Source: G965202915 sp965205955
GTDB taxonomy: Bacteria > Pseudomonadota > Gammaproteobacteria > Eutrophobiales > Eutrophobiaceae
Length of the DNA: 64,000 bases
Assembly: GCA_965205955.1 (NCBI GenBank)
Contig: OZ242192.1
Span: forward strand, 1,736,001-1,800,000
Direction of reading: 5' to 3'
In this document: positions 17,575 to 27,074 of the stretch, in pieces
How the letters are laid out: each line of letters starts with the position of its first letter
Numbering within the stretch: position 1 is the first letter of the stretch
Position numbers and translations under genes: made by a program
The notes under the pieces: model-generated
The model's database searches: none
Told to the model about the DNA's origin: nothing
The model's input: the letters and a program-made list of their open reading frames with translations, nothing else

Positions 17575-19236
17575 ATGAAACGAACTCGAGGAAAAAAAGG
17601 CCGTATCCTGGGCCGCACGATGCCCAATAAATCCCTGGCAGAGATTGCACAACTGCTTGGCGATGCCCCGCGGACACGCGATATGCTTATAGAGCATCTG
17701 CATAAAATACAGGACAGATATCATTGTATTTCCAAGCCTCATATTCTGGCGCTTGCCATTGATATGCGTCTGCCCGTTGCCGAAGTCTATGAAACGGCTA
17801 CCTTCTATCATCATTTTGATGTGCTCGAAGACAGCGCCACTCCCCCGCCGCCAATAACGCTAAGAATTTGCCAATCATTGAGCTGTGAGATGTTCGGCGC
17901 CAGGGAATTAATCGCCGGGCTCAAGGCGGAAAATATGAATAGGGTGCGCATCCAACCGGTGCCCTGCGTGGGCCGATGCGATGCTGCGCCAATCGCCGTG
18001 GTCGGAACAAACCCGATTGAAGCCGCGGACACAGCCAAAATAAAAACCGCCATCGATACTAATCAACTGGAAGCCGCCGAACCGGATTGCATTGCTTATG
18101 TCGATTATAGAAACAGCGGCGGTTATCAAACACTGATAGACTGTATCGAAGGAAAATACAGTCGGGAAGAAATCATAGCCATACTGGAAAATTCCAATCT
18201 TCGCGGGCTTGGCGGTGCCGGATTCCCCACGGGACGTAAATGGCGCATTTTACATGAACAGGAAAAACCAAAAATGGTTGCCATTAATATTGACGAAGGG
18301 GAGCCCGGCACCTTCAAAGACCGGTTTTACCTTGAGCGTGATCCGCATCGTTTTATTGAGGGTAGCCTAATCGCAAACTGGGCAATTGAATCGGAAAAAA
18401 TTTATATCTACCTGAGAGATGAATATGCCGGTTGCCGCAAGATGTTAGAACGTGAATTGAATTTGCTGCGGCACGATCCGCCCTGCGAATTGCCCGAGAT
18501 CCATTTGCGCCGCGGCGCCGGCGCTTATATTTGCGGGGAAGAATCCGCAATGATCGAATCGATAGAAGGGAAACGCGGCATGCCTCGATTGCGCCCCCCA
18601 TACGTGGCGCAGGTCGGATTATTTGGCCACCCTACCCTCGAACAAAACATGGAAAGCATGCACTGGGTACGAGACATTATCGAAAACGGGTCCGAATGGT
18701 TTGCTAAAAACGGCCGGCGCAATTGCAAGGGGTTTCGTTCATTTTCCGTGAGCGGCCGGGTCCAAAAACCCGGCGTGCATCTTGCCCCGGCCGGGATCAC
18801 GATGCAGGAATTAATAGATGAATATTGCGGCGGAATGTTGCCCGGTCATAAATTTTATGGTTATTTTCCAGGCGGAGCTTCAGGCGGCATTCTGCCCGCA
18901 TCCTTAGGCGATATTCCTCTGGATTTTGACACTTTGCAGCCTTATGATTGCTTTATCGGCTCCGCGGCAATTGTTGTGCTATCCGATAAGGACAGCGCAA
19001 AGCAAATGGCGTTGAACGCGATGCGTTTTTTTGAAGATGAATCTTGCGGACAATGCACCCCCTGTCGCGCAGGAACCGAAAAAGCGGTTACACTGATGGA
19101 GCAAAAACAATGGGATGTGCCTTTGCTCGAAGAATTGGCCAGCGCTATGGAGGATGCCTCGATCTGCGGCCTGGGACAGGCGGCGCCGAATCCATTACGC
19201 TGTGCTATAAAATATTTTCCTGAGGAATTTGAATAA
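17575..19236 (+). CDS. fdhB: NAD-dependent formate dehydrogenase beta subunit (fused NuoE-NuoF type)
   Basis: Diaphorase subunit of a soluble NAD-linked formate dehydrogenase, 553 residues. The first 150 or so residues are a NuoE/thioredoxin-like [2Fe-2S] domain (CQSLSC, later CVGRC). The remainder is NuoF-like: FMN/NADH-binding GLGGAGFPTGRKW and GAGAYICGEESA, then the [4Fe-4S] motif CGQCTPCRAGT with a distal CGLG. The fusion is as in Fdh1B of Methylorubrum extorquens. It passes electrons from formate to NAD+. ATG at 17575 follows fhcC by two bases; ATG at 17620 (MPNKSLAEIA) would also fit the family. Confidence 0.93.
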   Translation: MKRTRGKKGRILGRTMPNKSLAEIAQLLGDAPRTRDMLIEHLHKIQDRYHCISKPHILALAIDMRLPVAEVYETATFYHHFDVLEDSATPPPPITLRICQSLSCEMFGARELIAGLKAENMNRVRIQPVPCVGRCDAAPIAVVGTNPIEAADTAKIKTAIDTNQLEAAEPDCIAYVDYRNSGGYQTLIDCIEGKYSREEIIAILENSNLRGLGGAGFPTGRKWRILHEQEKPKMVAINIDEGEPGTFKDRFYLERDPHRFIEGSLIANWAIESEKIYIYLRDEYAGCRKMLERELNLLRHDPPCELPEIHLRRGAGAYICGEESAMIESIEGKRGMPRLRPPYVAQVGLFGHPTLEQNMESMHWVRDIIENGSEWFAKNGRRNCKGFRSFSVSGRVQKPGVHLAPAGITMQELIDEYCGGMLPGHKFYGYFPGGASGGILPASLGDIPLDFDTLQPYDCFIGSAAIVVLSDKDSAKQMALNAMRFFEDESCGQCTPCRAGTEKAVTLMEQKQWDVPLLEELASAMEDASICGLGQAAPNPLRCAIKYFPEEFE

Positions 19237-22070
19237 TGTCTGCAAACCCGAAATTTATCAACGATAGCAGCATAGGATTTACACTCAATAATCGTGAGTG
19301 TGAAGCCTATGGCGATGAAACCATATTGCAAGTTGCCCAGCGCAACGGTATAGAAATACCCCGCCTGTGCTATAAGGAGGGGTATCGTGCCGACGGCAAC
19401 TGCCGGGTTTGTATGGTTGAAATTGCAGACGAACGGGTCCTGGCCCCGTCATGCTGCCGCCGGCCCACCGAGGGTATGAAGGTGGACAGCGCCAGTGAAC
19501 GCGCTACCCGTTCTCAAAAGATAGTGCTGGAATTATTGCTGGCGGACATGCCGCAACAAGGCAGATCTCCCTATCACCTCGATTCGGAACTCGATTACTG
19601 GACCAACAAATTTGGCATCCACGATCCGAGATTCCATCAGCGGCAGCAAGTCGGCCCCGATCTATCCCACCCAGCCATTGCGGTAAACCTGGATGCCTGT
19701 ATTCAATGCACCCGCTGTGTCCGGGCCTGCCGTGAAGAGCAGGTCAATGATGTGATCGGTTTCGCGTTTCGCGGCGGCAAGTCACGCATCGTATTCGATA
19801 TGGCGGACCCTATGGGCGAGAGCACCTGTGTTGCTTGCGGCGAATGTGTGCAGGCTTGTCCCACCGGCGCGTTGATGCCGGCAAAAAATGTGGGGCTGGT
19901 CAAACCCGATAAAAAAGTTGAATCGGTTTGCCCATATTGCGGTGTGGGTTGTTTGGTAACTTTTAACGTTAAAGACAATCGCATTCAATATGTCAACGGC
20001 GCAGACGGCCCTGCAAATAAAGGCAGATTATGCGTCAAGGGGCGCTACGGATTTGACTATGTTCATCACCGTGATCGATTGACAAAACCATTGATCCGTC
20101 GTGAAGATGCCGGGAAAACCTCCGAATTGATTGAATCCGCTAAAATGCATGAGTATTTCAGAGAGGCAAGCTGGGATGAAGCTCTGGATTTCGCGGCAAA
20201 AGGCTTACAGCATATAAAAGATACCCGGGGATCCAACGCTCTTGCCGGATTTGGCTGCGCCAAAGGCAGTAATGAAGAGGCCTACCTGGTGCAAAAGCTG
20301 GTACGAACCGGATTCGGCACGAACAACGTCGATCACTGCACGCGCCTGTGCCATGCGTCTTCGGTGGCTGCGTTGCTGGAAACTATAGGCTCCGGTGCAG
20401 TTTCCAACCAGGTTGCTGACGGAGTGGCGGCTGAAGTTATTATAGTAATTGGCGCAAGGCCTAATGACAACCATCCGGTTGCGGCGACATTCATGAAAAA
20501 TGCTGCTGAACGCGGCAGCAAATTAATCCTGATCGAACCCTATATATCCGAGATGGCTTTCCAGGCCAGCCACACGCTACAAGTAAGGCCGAGCACAGAT
20601 GTTTTATTGCTGAATGCAATGATGCATACGATTATTACTGAAAATTTACATAACCAAACATTCATCGATGAACATACCGATGGTTTCGATGCATTAAAAC
20701 AAACCGTACTTGGATATGCTCCGGAACAAGTCGCACCTGTTTGCGGTATTCCGCCTGAAAAGATCAAAGAGGTTGCCCGCTTATATGCTACGGCAAAAAC
20801 GGCAATCATTTTCTGGGGAATGGGTATTTCACAGCATACACATGGGACCGATAATGCCCGCTGTCTAATATCACTGGCATTGATGACCGGGCAGATTGGC
20901 AGACCGGGCACCGGTTTACATCCCCTGCGCGGACAAAACAATGTGCAAGGCGCCTCGGATATGGGGTTGATTCCGATGGTGTATCCCGACTATCAATCTG
21001 TCATCGATCCCGACGTCAGGGCCCGGTTTGAAAAATTCTGGGGCAAACCGCTCAATCCGGATACCGGCAAGACTGTAGTGGAAATCATCCATGCCATTCA
21101 TAACGGTGACCTGCATGGCCTGTATATCATGGGGGAAAATCCGGCCATGTCAGACCCGAATCTGCATCATGCCAGAGAGGCCCTGGCAAAACTGAAACAT
21201 TGCATCGTACAGGATATTTTCTTTACCGAGACTTGCAGTTATGCCGACGTGATACTTCCGGCCACTGCATTCCCTGAAAAAACCGGCACTTTCACCAACA
21301 CCGACCGCCGTGTCCAAATGGGACGTCAGGCAATTGAAGCTCCGGGCGAAGCGAAACAGGATTTATGGATTATTCAGGAAATTGCAAATCGAATCGGTCT
21401 AAACTGGAAGTACCGGGATGCGCAAGACGTTTTTAATGAGATCAGACAGGCAGTGCCGAGCATGGCCGGAATGACCTGGGAGCGACTGGAGCGCGAAGAT
21501 TCATTAACCTACCCCCTTATTCACAAAACTGATGCTGGCGAACCGATCCTGTTTCAAGACGGCATCTTCCCGACCGAAGACGGCAAGGGGCGGTTTATCC
21601 CCGCCGAATATATCGAGGCGGCGGAGTTGCCCGACAGTAACTATCCCTATATCTTTATCACAGGCCGTCAACTCGAACATTGGCATACCGGTACCATGAC
21701 CCGTCATTCCCGGGTGCTGGATGCAATTGAACCTGGTCCCTGCGTGATGATCAATCCGAAAGACCTGGCTAAATTCAATCTGGAAACCGGGGATATCATA
21801 GTAATCGAATCACGTCGAGGCAGAATTTCCGCGACGACTCGATCCGATACTCATATACTGGAAGGCGCTGTTATGATGCCATTTTCGTTTACTGAGGCGG
21901 CCGCAAACCTGATCACCAACGAAAAACTGGACCCCTATGGCAAAATCCCTGAATTTAAATTTTGTGCGGTACGTCTGAAACCAGGGAGCAGGCCCGATGA
22001 CAAGACGGAACTTGAGCCATCCGGTAAGCGCAGCCTCAGCAGAATAAACGAGCACACAGGTCTTATCTGA
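19236..22070 (+). CDS. fdhA: NAD-dependent formate dehydrogenase alpha subunit (W/Mo bis-MGD)
   Basis: Catalytic subunit of 944 residues that oxidises formate to CO2. The N-terminal NuoG-like part carries a [2Fe-2S] set (LCYKEG, NCRVCMVEI, SCCRRP) and two [4Fe-4S] ferredoxin motifs (CIQCTRCVRAC, CVACGECVQACP). CPYCGVGC near residue 232 binds the proximal cluster, and Cys372 in TRLCHASS is the expected metal ligand; it is a cysteine, not selenocysteine. The C-terminal molybdopterin dinucleotide-binding domain begins around TGRQLEHWHTGT. Its start shares one base with the fdhB stop (TAATG). The closest architecture I recall is Fdh1A of Methylorubrum extorquens. No fdhD or fdsD is visible in the window. 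Confidence 0.94.
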   Translation: MSANPKFINDSSIGFTLNNRECEAYGDETILQVAQRNGIEIPRLCYKEGYRADGNCRVCMVEIADERVLAPSCCRRPTEGMKVDSASERATRSQKIVLELLLADMPQQGRSPYHLDSELDYWTNKFGIHDPRFHQRQQVGPDLSHPAIAVNLDACIQCTRCVRACREEQVNDVIGFAFRGGKSRIVFDMADPMGESTCVACGECVQACPTGALMPAKNVGLVKPDKKVESVCPYCGVGCLVTFNVKDNRIQYVNGADGPANKGRLCVKGRYGFDYVHHRDRLTKPLIRREDAGKTSELIESAKMHEYFREASWDEALDFAAKGLQHIKDTRGSNALAGFGCAKGSNEEAYLVQKLVRTGFGTNNVDHCTRLCHASSVAALLETIGSGAVSNQVADGVAAEVIIVIGARPNDNHPVAATFMKNAAERGSKLILIEPYISEMAFQASHTLQVRPSTDVLLLNAMMHTIITENLHNQTFIDEHTDGFDALKQTVLGYAPEQVAPVCGIPPEKIKEVARLYATAKTAIIFWGMGISQHTHGTDNARCLISLALMTGQIGRPGTGLHPLRGQNNVQGASDMGLIPMVYPDYQSVIDPDVRARFEKFWGKPLNPDTGKTVVEIIHAIHNGDLHGLYIMGENPAMSDPNLHHAREALAKLKHCIVQDIFFTETCSYADVILPATAFPEKTGTFTNTDRRVQMGRQAIEAPGEAKQDLWIIQEIANRIGLNWKYRDAQDVFNEIRQAVPSMAGMTWERLEREDSLTYPLIHKTDAGEPILFQDGIFPTEDGKGRFIPAEYIEAAELPDSNYPYIFITGRQLEHWHTGTMTRHSRVLDAIEPGPCVMINPKDLAKFNLETGDIIVIESRRGRISATTRSDTHILEGAVMMPFSFTEAAANLITNEKLDPYGKIPEFKFCAVRLKPGSRPDDKTELEPSGKRSLSRINEHTGLI

Positions 22071-22139
22071 TCCCTCTGCCCCGATACCAGTGGAATCGGC
22101 AGTAGTCTGTGTTGGCCCGCTCGCACATCTAGAAACGGG

Positions 22140-22913
22140 CTATTCCTTACCGGAGGTTCTGGCGCTCACCAGGGTCAGGACTTCCTCCATAACCGGTTCG
22201 GTGGCGTTCTCCTCCTTGTCCAGGACGAGGGTTCTGATTTTATATAGACTGCCCGGTATTTCATCGGAAAGGATAATTTCGTAGGTTTTTTCGGCGAATT
22301 TTTCAAATTTGTTGCGATGGGGATCGTTCAGGTACGGGGAAAAGGAAATTTTTTTCGCCGCCACCTGCGCACCGTTGAAATCGACTTCAATGGCCTCCAC
22401 TACCGCCGCTTCTCTGAGCGCTACCTTGATCTGTTTATGAAAATAACGCCAGTGCCCTTCAGTCAGGCGATTCATTTCATATACATCGCCCTGCATAAAA
22501 ATACCCAGGATGGGGTTGCCAATAATATTGGTGACGTTGCCGGGAGTTACTGTCTGCTTTCTTTCCCCGGTCAAAAATTCCAGTTTAGCATTTTTGGTCC
22601 CGTCCTCATTGAATTGAAATATGTCCAGGTACACAGAATCAGAAAACCCTTCTTCATAACTGCCGCTCTTGACAAATTCATAGTACAACTGGGACGGCTC
22701 AACGATGTTTTCCAAATGATTGGATAACCACAGGCTGTTTTCGGCTTCGGAAAATTCAAATCCTTCGGGGAACTCTTCGACTTCACCCATGCGGCCTATG
22801 TTTCTGTCCAGCGCCTCTGCCTTCAAATCGGCATTATCCTCATTAGTTTCCCCCGCATAGGCAACCGACGGAATGAACAGCAGGAAAAAGCAGATAAGGA
22901 ATCTCCTGGGCAC
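22140..22913 (-). CDS. Exported protein of the xoxF cluster, function unknown
   Basis: A 257-residue protein with a signal peptide (hydrophobic ICFFLLFIPSVAYA, cleavage after AYA). The mature part contains acidic segments and no catalytic motif I recognise; its pattern of long beta-like stretches resembles DUF3108/lipoprotein-like periplasmic proteins only loosely. It lies seven bases after xoxJ on the same strand and is probably co-transcribed, so a periplasmic role connected with methanol dehydrogenase is likely but unproven. Confidence 0.75.
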   Translation of the reverse strand: MPRRFLICFFLLFIPSVAYAGETNEDNADLKAEALDRNIGRMGEVEEFPEGFEFSEAENSLWLSNHLENIVEPSQLYYEFVKSGSYEEGFSDSVYLDIFQFNEDGTKNAKLEFLTGERKQTVTPGNVTNIIGNPILGIFMQGDVYEMNRLTEGHWRYFHKQIKVALREAAVVEAIEVDFNGAQVAAKKISFSPYLNDPHRNKFEKFAEKTYEIILSDEIPGSLYKIRTLVLDKEENATEPVMEEVLTLVSARTSGKE

Positions 22914-22919
22914 CAGGAT

Positions 22920-23747
22920 TTACTCAACCACGGGGATGCCATACTCCATCAGAATCTGGCGGATTTTGTCTCTGTTCTTGTCAATCAATCCATCAATGGT
23001 ATTTTTCCATTCCTTTTCGCCATGCCTGACTGCCATGGAGATGCTGTAGGAAAATTTCATTTCACGATTTTTCTTGGTATCGTCTTTTAACGGCAATAAG
23101 ACCAACTCTTTTTTATCCTTGTACTTTTCCGCGTAATAACCGGCCGTTGGCCCCCATATTACCGCCGCGTCAATCTTGCCATCAACAATATCTTTGATGA
23201 GCTCATGCCCCGGGTCGACTTTTGGGTTGCCCGGCTGTCCTTGATAAGGCGTCATGTATTCCATTAATTCCTGATAAAACACCCATAACTGCCCCGGTCC
23301 TTTGTCACTCACACCAATTTTGAATTTTAAATCTTTATCTTTTATTGTCTGTACCAGCATTTCCGGTTCTGTTACTTCATCCACTCCGCTGCCTTTGGCA
23401 AAGACGAGCATATATGTGGAGGTGTAGTACGGTTTTGTTGTTGCTGCGAGCTCGAAACCCGATGGCAAACCGATGACCAGATCACATTTGTACCCCTTTC
23501 CTTGCTGTGATTCGGCACGCAGGGTATTGCGGATAAAGCCTATACGCTGCGGGAAAAATTCATATTTGACCTGCAAACCGAGTTCTTCGGCAAATAACGC
23601 GGCAATTTTATTTTCATAGCCCAATAAATCCTGATTTGAAAAAGGCAGCATATACGGATCGGCACAGACCTTTAAAAAGCCGTCTTTTTCCACTGCAACA
23701 GCACTCAGGCAGAATGAAAGCAGAGTTATAGTAAGTAATTTTTTCAT
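22920..23747 (-). CDS. xoxJ: XoxJ/MoxJ-type periplasmic binding protein
   Basis: A 275-residue periplasmic solute-binding-protein fold with signal peptide (TITLLSFCLSAVAVE). The start of the mature protein, LKVCADPYMLPFSNQ, and later YYTSTYMLVFAKGSG match the XoxJ/MxaJ family found beside PQQ methanol dehydrogenases. Its role is thought to be in folding, activation or cofactor loading of the enzyme. It follows the pseudoazurin gene on the same strand. Confidence 0.88.
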   Translation of the reverse strand: MKKLLTITLLSFCLSAVAVEKDGFLKVCADPYMLPFSNQDLLGYENKIAALFAEELGLQVKYEFFPQRIGFIRNTLRAESQQGKGYKCDLVIGLPSGFELAATTKPYYTSTYMLVFAKGSGVDEVTEPEMLVQTIKDKDLKFKIGVSDKGPGQLWVFYQELMEYMTPYQGQPGNPKVDPGHELIKDIVDGKIDAAVIWGPTAGYYAEKYKDKKELVLLPLKDDTKKNREMKFSYSISMAVRHGEKEWKNTIDGLIDKNRDKIRQILMEYGIPVVE

Positions 23748-23779
23748 GGTAAAAAAGCCAAGGCCGGATTTTACACAGC

Positions 23780-24244
23780 CTATTTAGTTGGTTTCAGTTT
23801 GTTGATTTTTCCAATTATACGCTTATAAGGGCCTTCAAGTGTATCTTTAGCCTGTTGTTTCACCGCAGCTATGTCCTCAGTGCTGACGCCGCCTACGACG
23901 ACAACACCCACCATGCCGAATCCAATATGCGGGTCACAGGCATAAGCATACACTCCTTCCTGTTCAAGCTTTATCTGCAGGTTCTTTCCCAAACCCTTGC
24001 CACGCTCACCCCAACCGGCACCTTCCGGATGTATATAACTCACCGAGTTGTGTGAAGTCATATTGATAAATTTAACCGCATCACCCGCTTGTGTATAAAC
24101 GATGTCAGGTTTGAAGGCGCGCGCCTCAGCGTTAACGGTATGATCGGTGGCGAACGCAAATGATGGGATCAACAGGGCAAAGATTGATAAAAGCCTGCTA
24201 ATCAGCCGGCTCTTATACTCTAATTCATTTAGTTTCAAAGGCAT
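23780..24244 (-). CDS. Pseudoazurin-like blue copper protein
   Basis: Periplasmic type 1 copper electron carrier, 154 residues from ATG 24244, chosen because AGGGAGGG lies directly upstream; the frame extends further to 24304 without a ribosome site. It has a signal peptide (SIFALLIPSFAFA). Copper ligands are visible: the His in NMTSHNS and the Cys, His and Met in YACDPHIGFGM, with the C-x2-H-x4-M spacing of pseudoazurins. Lying between xoxF and xoxJ, where a cytochrome c (xoxG) gene often sits, it may accept electrons from XoxF or feed a copper nitrite reductase (nirK is also present at 55.5 kb). Confidence 0.88.
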   Translation of the reverse strand: MPLKLNELEYKSRLISRLLSIFALLIPSFAFATDHTVNAEARAFKPDIVYTQAGDAVKFINMTSHNSVSYIHPEGAGWGERGKGLGKNLQIKLEQEGVYAYACDPHIGFGMVGVVVVGGVSTEDIAAVKQQAKDTLEGPYKRIIGKINKLKPTK

Positions 24245-24281
24245 GCCCTCCCTCTGATATGAGCGTTGATAATCCTGAAAA

Positions 24282-24317
24282 TAAAAAAATCCCCGGTATA
24301 GCAAAATACCGGGGATT
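24282..24317 (-). terminator. Rho-independent terminator after xoxF
   Basis: A perfect 12-bp inverted repeat (24288-24299 with 24306-24317, stem AATCCCCGGTAT) with a six-base loop is followed, read on the minus strand, by a run of T. It sits 14 bases downstream of the xoxF stop and before the pseudoazurin gene. It should end most xoxF transcripts, letting xoxF be made in excess over the downstream genes. Confidence 0.88.
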
Positions 24318-24330
24318 CGCGAACCCTACC

Positions 24331-26271
24331 TTACGGTAAAGCAAATACCATCAGCACACCGCTGTTACGCGTTGAATTCAACAACTGACGATAACCGCCA
24401 ACAGCACCCAGTGCAGCAGTATCAGGTGCGGCCGCCAAGCCAGGAATGGCTACAACTGCGCCAGCCCAACCACCGATACCAGAAAGCACACCAACATACT
24501 GTTTGCCCTTGTGGGCCCAGGTATGGAAGTTGCCAATGATGCCGGAAGGCGCCTTGAACTTCCAAAGCAACTTGCCGGTCTTGGCATCAACAGCCTTGGC
24601 ATAGGCATCCAGAGTACCGTAGTACACTACATCGCCTGCCGTAGCCAATATGCCAGACCAAACTGACCACTGCTCGGGAATAGACCATACGATCTTGCCC
24701 TTGTCTGCATCCCAGGAAATCATGTTACCCATATTGTCCTTAGTAGCATTGTTGTTAGGACAATCCGGACAAACAGCGCCGGCAGGATACATAGTCAGGT
24801 TAGCGTTTACATATGCCTGACCCGCCGTGTATTCATTACCGCCAGCCGAGTAGGAAACCGGCTCATAGGTCATGCATACATGGTTAGTGGGCACATAGAA
24901 TAGCCCGGTACGTGGGCTGTACGCCGCAGGTTGCTGATCCTTGGTGCCGAGAGCGGCAGGACAAATATCCTTGGATACAACATCTTCACCATTATAGTGA
25001 GTGCTGTACTGATTTTGGGTTTGAGGATAACCGGTTTTCATGTCAATGTGCGTAGCCCAGTTTACCGCCGGGTCGAATTTTTCAGCGACCAAGAGCTCAC
25101 CGCTCACACGATCCATGGTATAACCAAATCCGTTGCGGTCAAAATGGACCAATGCCTTGCGGTCCTTTCCTTTAACCTTCATGTCGGCCAGGATCATCTC
25201 GTTAACACCATCATAATCCCATTCATCATGTGGTGTCATTTGATAGGCCCAACGGGCAACACCTGTGTCAATATCACGGGCAAAGATGGTCATGGACCAT
25301 TTGTTGTCACCCGGACGGACAACGGGGTTCCAGGTAGATGGGTTGCCGCTACCGTAGTACAGCAGGTTTTCATCAAAGTCTGCAGGCCACCAGCCCCAAA
25401 CGGAGCCGCCGCCCGATTTCCATGCATCACTGAGTGTTTTGCACTTGTTCGGGGCTATAGCAGGCGCCTTCCAGTCAGAATTTCCACACCAGGTCTTCAG
25501 TGAAGAATCCTTGCCTACAGATTTGCCCAACGACGTGGTTTTCTTGGGATCGAACAGAATGTCACTGTCAGGCCCCATGCTGAATGCGCGCCATGCCAAA
25601 GAACCGTCTTTTGCATTATACGCAGCGATCCAGCAACGAACACCAAATTCGGCGCCGGAGCAACCGGTAATCACCTTATCCTTCATCGGATGCGGCGCAT
25701 TGGTATTGGTGTCGCCTGCGGCAGGACCGTAACCAATCTCACGTCCGTTCTCAGCCGTCCACTTCACCTTGCCGGTTTTGGCATCGAGAGCTACGAGCAG
25801 GGTATCCGCCTGTTGCAGGTAGATTTGACCCATGCTGTATCCCAAACCACGGTTAACGATATCACAGCACATAACCGGAACCGTTTCGGCTTCGTCTTGC
25901 TGCGGCTCGAAGTACCAAACAATGTTCAATGTATCAAGATTGATAGCAAATACATCGTTCGGAAAAGACGAGTGTATATATAAGGTATCATGCGGCAGAC
26001 CTGTGGCACTTTCGGGAAGTACCAGAGGACCTCCCTCATGTCCCTGCAAACGTCCTGTTGAGAACGTCCAGGCAGCAACTACCTTATCGGCATTCTTACT
26101 GTTGATTTGATCCAACTCAGAATAACGCCAGTTATTATAATCGCCACTAGGAAATGCCCAATAGTTTGGATTATCGTTCAGCTTGCGCACTTCTTCATTC
26201 GCAAAAGCCGAGACGGACAACCCAATGGACAGTATGGCGACCAACCATTTTTTAAATAGGAATTTACTCAT
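24331..26271 (-). CDS. xoxF: Lanthanide-dependent PQQ methanol dehydrogenase
   Basis: Periplasmic quinoprotein oxidising methanol to formaldehyde (or formate). The 646 residues start with a signal peptide ending SAFA. Visible active-site features are the vicinal disulfide C135-C136, E208 in SGAEFG, N315 in STWNP, the catalytic Asp352, and Asp354 in WDYDGVNE; this extra Asp marks XoxF (lanthanide) rather than calcium-type MxaF. The segment 247-285 has two additional cysteines (C262, C277) and seems longer than in many XoxF proteins. An ideal ribosome site (AGGAGG) precedes the ATG. No xoxG cytochrome is adjacent. I do not assign a XoxF clade. Confidence 0.95.
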   Translation of the reverse strand: MSKFLFKKWLVAILSIGLSVSAFANEEVRKLNDNPNYWAFPSGDYNNWRYSELDQINSKNADKVVAAWTFSTGRLQGHEGGPLVLPESATGLPHDTLYIHSSFPNDVFAINLDTLNIVWYFEPQQDEAETVPVMCCDIVNRGLGYSMGQIYLQQADTLLVALDAKTGKVKWTAENGREIGYGPAAGDTNTNAPHPMKDKVITGCSGAEFGVRCWIAAYNAKDGSLAWRAFSMGPDSDILFDPKKTTSLGKSVGKDSSLKTWCGNSDWKAPAIAPNKCKTLSDAWKSGGGSVWGWWPADFDENLLYYGSGNPSTWNPVVRPGDNKWSMTIFARDIDTGVARWAYQMTPHDEWDYDGVNEMILADMKVKGKDRKALVHFDRNGFGYTMDRVSGELLVAEKFDPAVNWATHIDMKTGYPQTQNQYSTHYNGEDVVSKDICPAALGTKDQQPAAYSPRTGLFYVPTNHVCMTYEPVSYSAGGNEYTAGQAYVNANLTMYPAGAVCPDCPNNNATKDNMGNMISWDADKGKIVWSIPEQWSVWSGILATAGDVVYYGTLDAYAKAVDAKTGKLLWKFKAPSGIIGNFHTWAHKGKQYVGVLSGIGGWAGAVVAIPGLAAAPDTAALGAVGGYRQLLNSTRNSGVLMVFALP

Positions 26272-26702
26272 AAACTTCCTCCTTTTATTAGCTGATCATA
26301 ATTGTGTGATCTCTACAATAAAACAAATCCCATGACATTCCGAGATCAAAGAATATCACGCGATTATAAAAACGCTGATGATAAAAAGTGACAAAAAAAT
26401 ATGAGAAAGAAATAAAGAAACAACGAAATCAAGGCTGACCGACAAAGATGCCGGGCTGCTTTGCGATGCTTTTAATAATAGTATACCGTCTCTGCTAGTT
26501 TCTTTAGTCATATTTTCCGAGATCCGGACTACAGAATCCCTCCAAATCCTTCCAACAACAATACCGATAATAACCCATAGAATCTTATTGTCAAACCTAA
26601 ATTCATAAATTTTTCATTTTTTTTTCAAAACAGAACCGGGTAAATTTTTATTGTCAGCTTTCCCCGGCACGGCGGTCATTCTATCTGCAATACAGCTTGG
26701 GA
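26272..26702. other. Intergenic region upstream of xoxF
   Basis: A 431-base AT-rich gap that should contain the xoxF promoter and the 3' end of the small exported-protein transcript. I see no convincing -35/-10 pair, hairpin or riboswitch-like fold, and no open frame of note. A lanthanide-responsive control region would be expected here from the biology of xoxF, but no operator can be pointed to by eye. Confidence 0.35.
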
Positions 26703-27074
26703 TCAACTATCACGTTGAGGTTCCACTTTTTTCACAGTAATACATTGGGCATTTGCAGATTGCCTGATGTCAACCAGTATCTCATAAAACCCTTTGCCCC
26801 GCTTATTATCTCTGAAAAAATTGCCTTTCTTACCCGGCATCGCTTTATTGCGCTCATAAGTCACGCCTTCCTCATACTCCGAAAACGGCATTTGTGAGGC
26901 AATTTTATCATGGCGGCATGAGCAAGTATAGAGATTTTCATCCGACAGGCCGCCATTCTCGGCCATGCAATTCAAAACAAGCCGAACTGTTTCCAGGGTA
27001 GGAAAATCTGCCGCCGTCAAATTGAACGGCACCATAAATACAATGAACAAAAACATGAACCTGATAATACGCAT
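26703..27074 (-). CDS. Small exported cysteine-containing protein, conserved-looking
   Basis: A protein of 123 residues from ATG 27074 (a TTG at 27092 is in frame). The N-terminus is a signal peptide (MFLFIVFMVPFNLTAA). The mature part has the cysteines VLNCMAENG and LYTCSCRHD plus one near the C-terminus. I believe similar small proteins occur near PQQ alcohol dehydrogenase genes in methylotrophs, but cannot name a family. It lies upstream of xoxF on the same strand, separated by a long gap, so it is probably a separate transcript. Confidence 0.7.
   Translation of the reverse strand: MRIIRFMFLFIVFMVPFNLTAADFPTLETVRLVLNCMAENGGLSDENLYTCSCRHDKIASQMPFSEYEEGVTYERNKAMPGKKGNFFRDNKRGKGFYEILVDIRQSANAQCITVKKVEPQRDS

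Noticed and set aside
20330..20360. Selenocysteine in formate dehydrogenase
   Set aside because: The metal-ligand codon in TRLCHASS is TGC, and no in-frame TGA is present in fdhA or fwdB.
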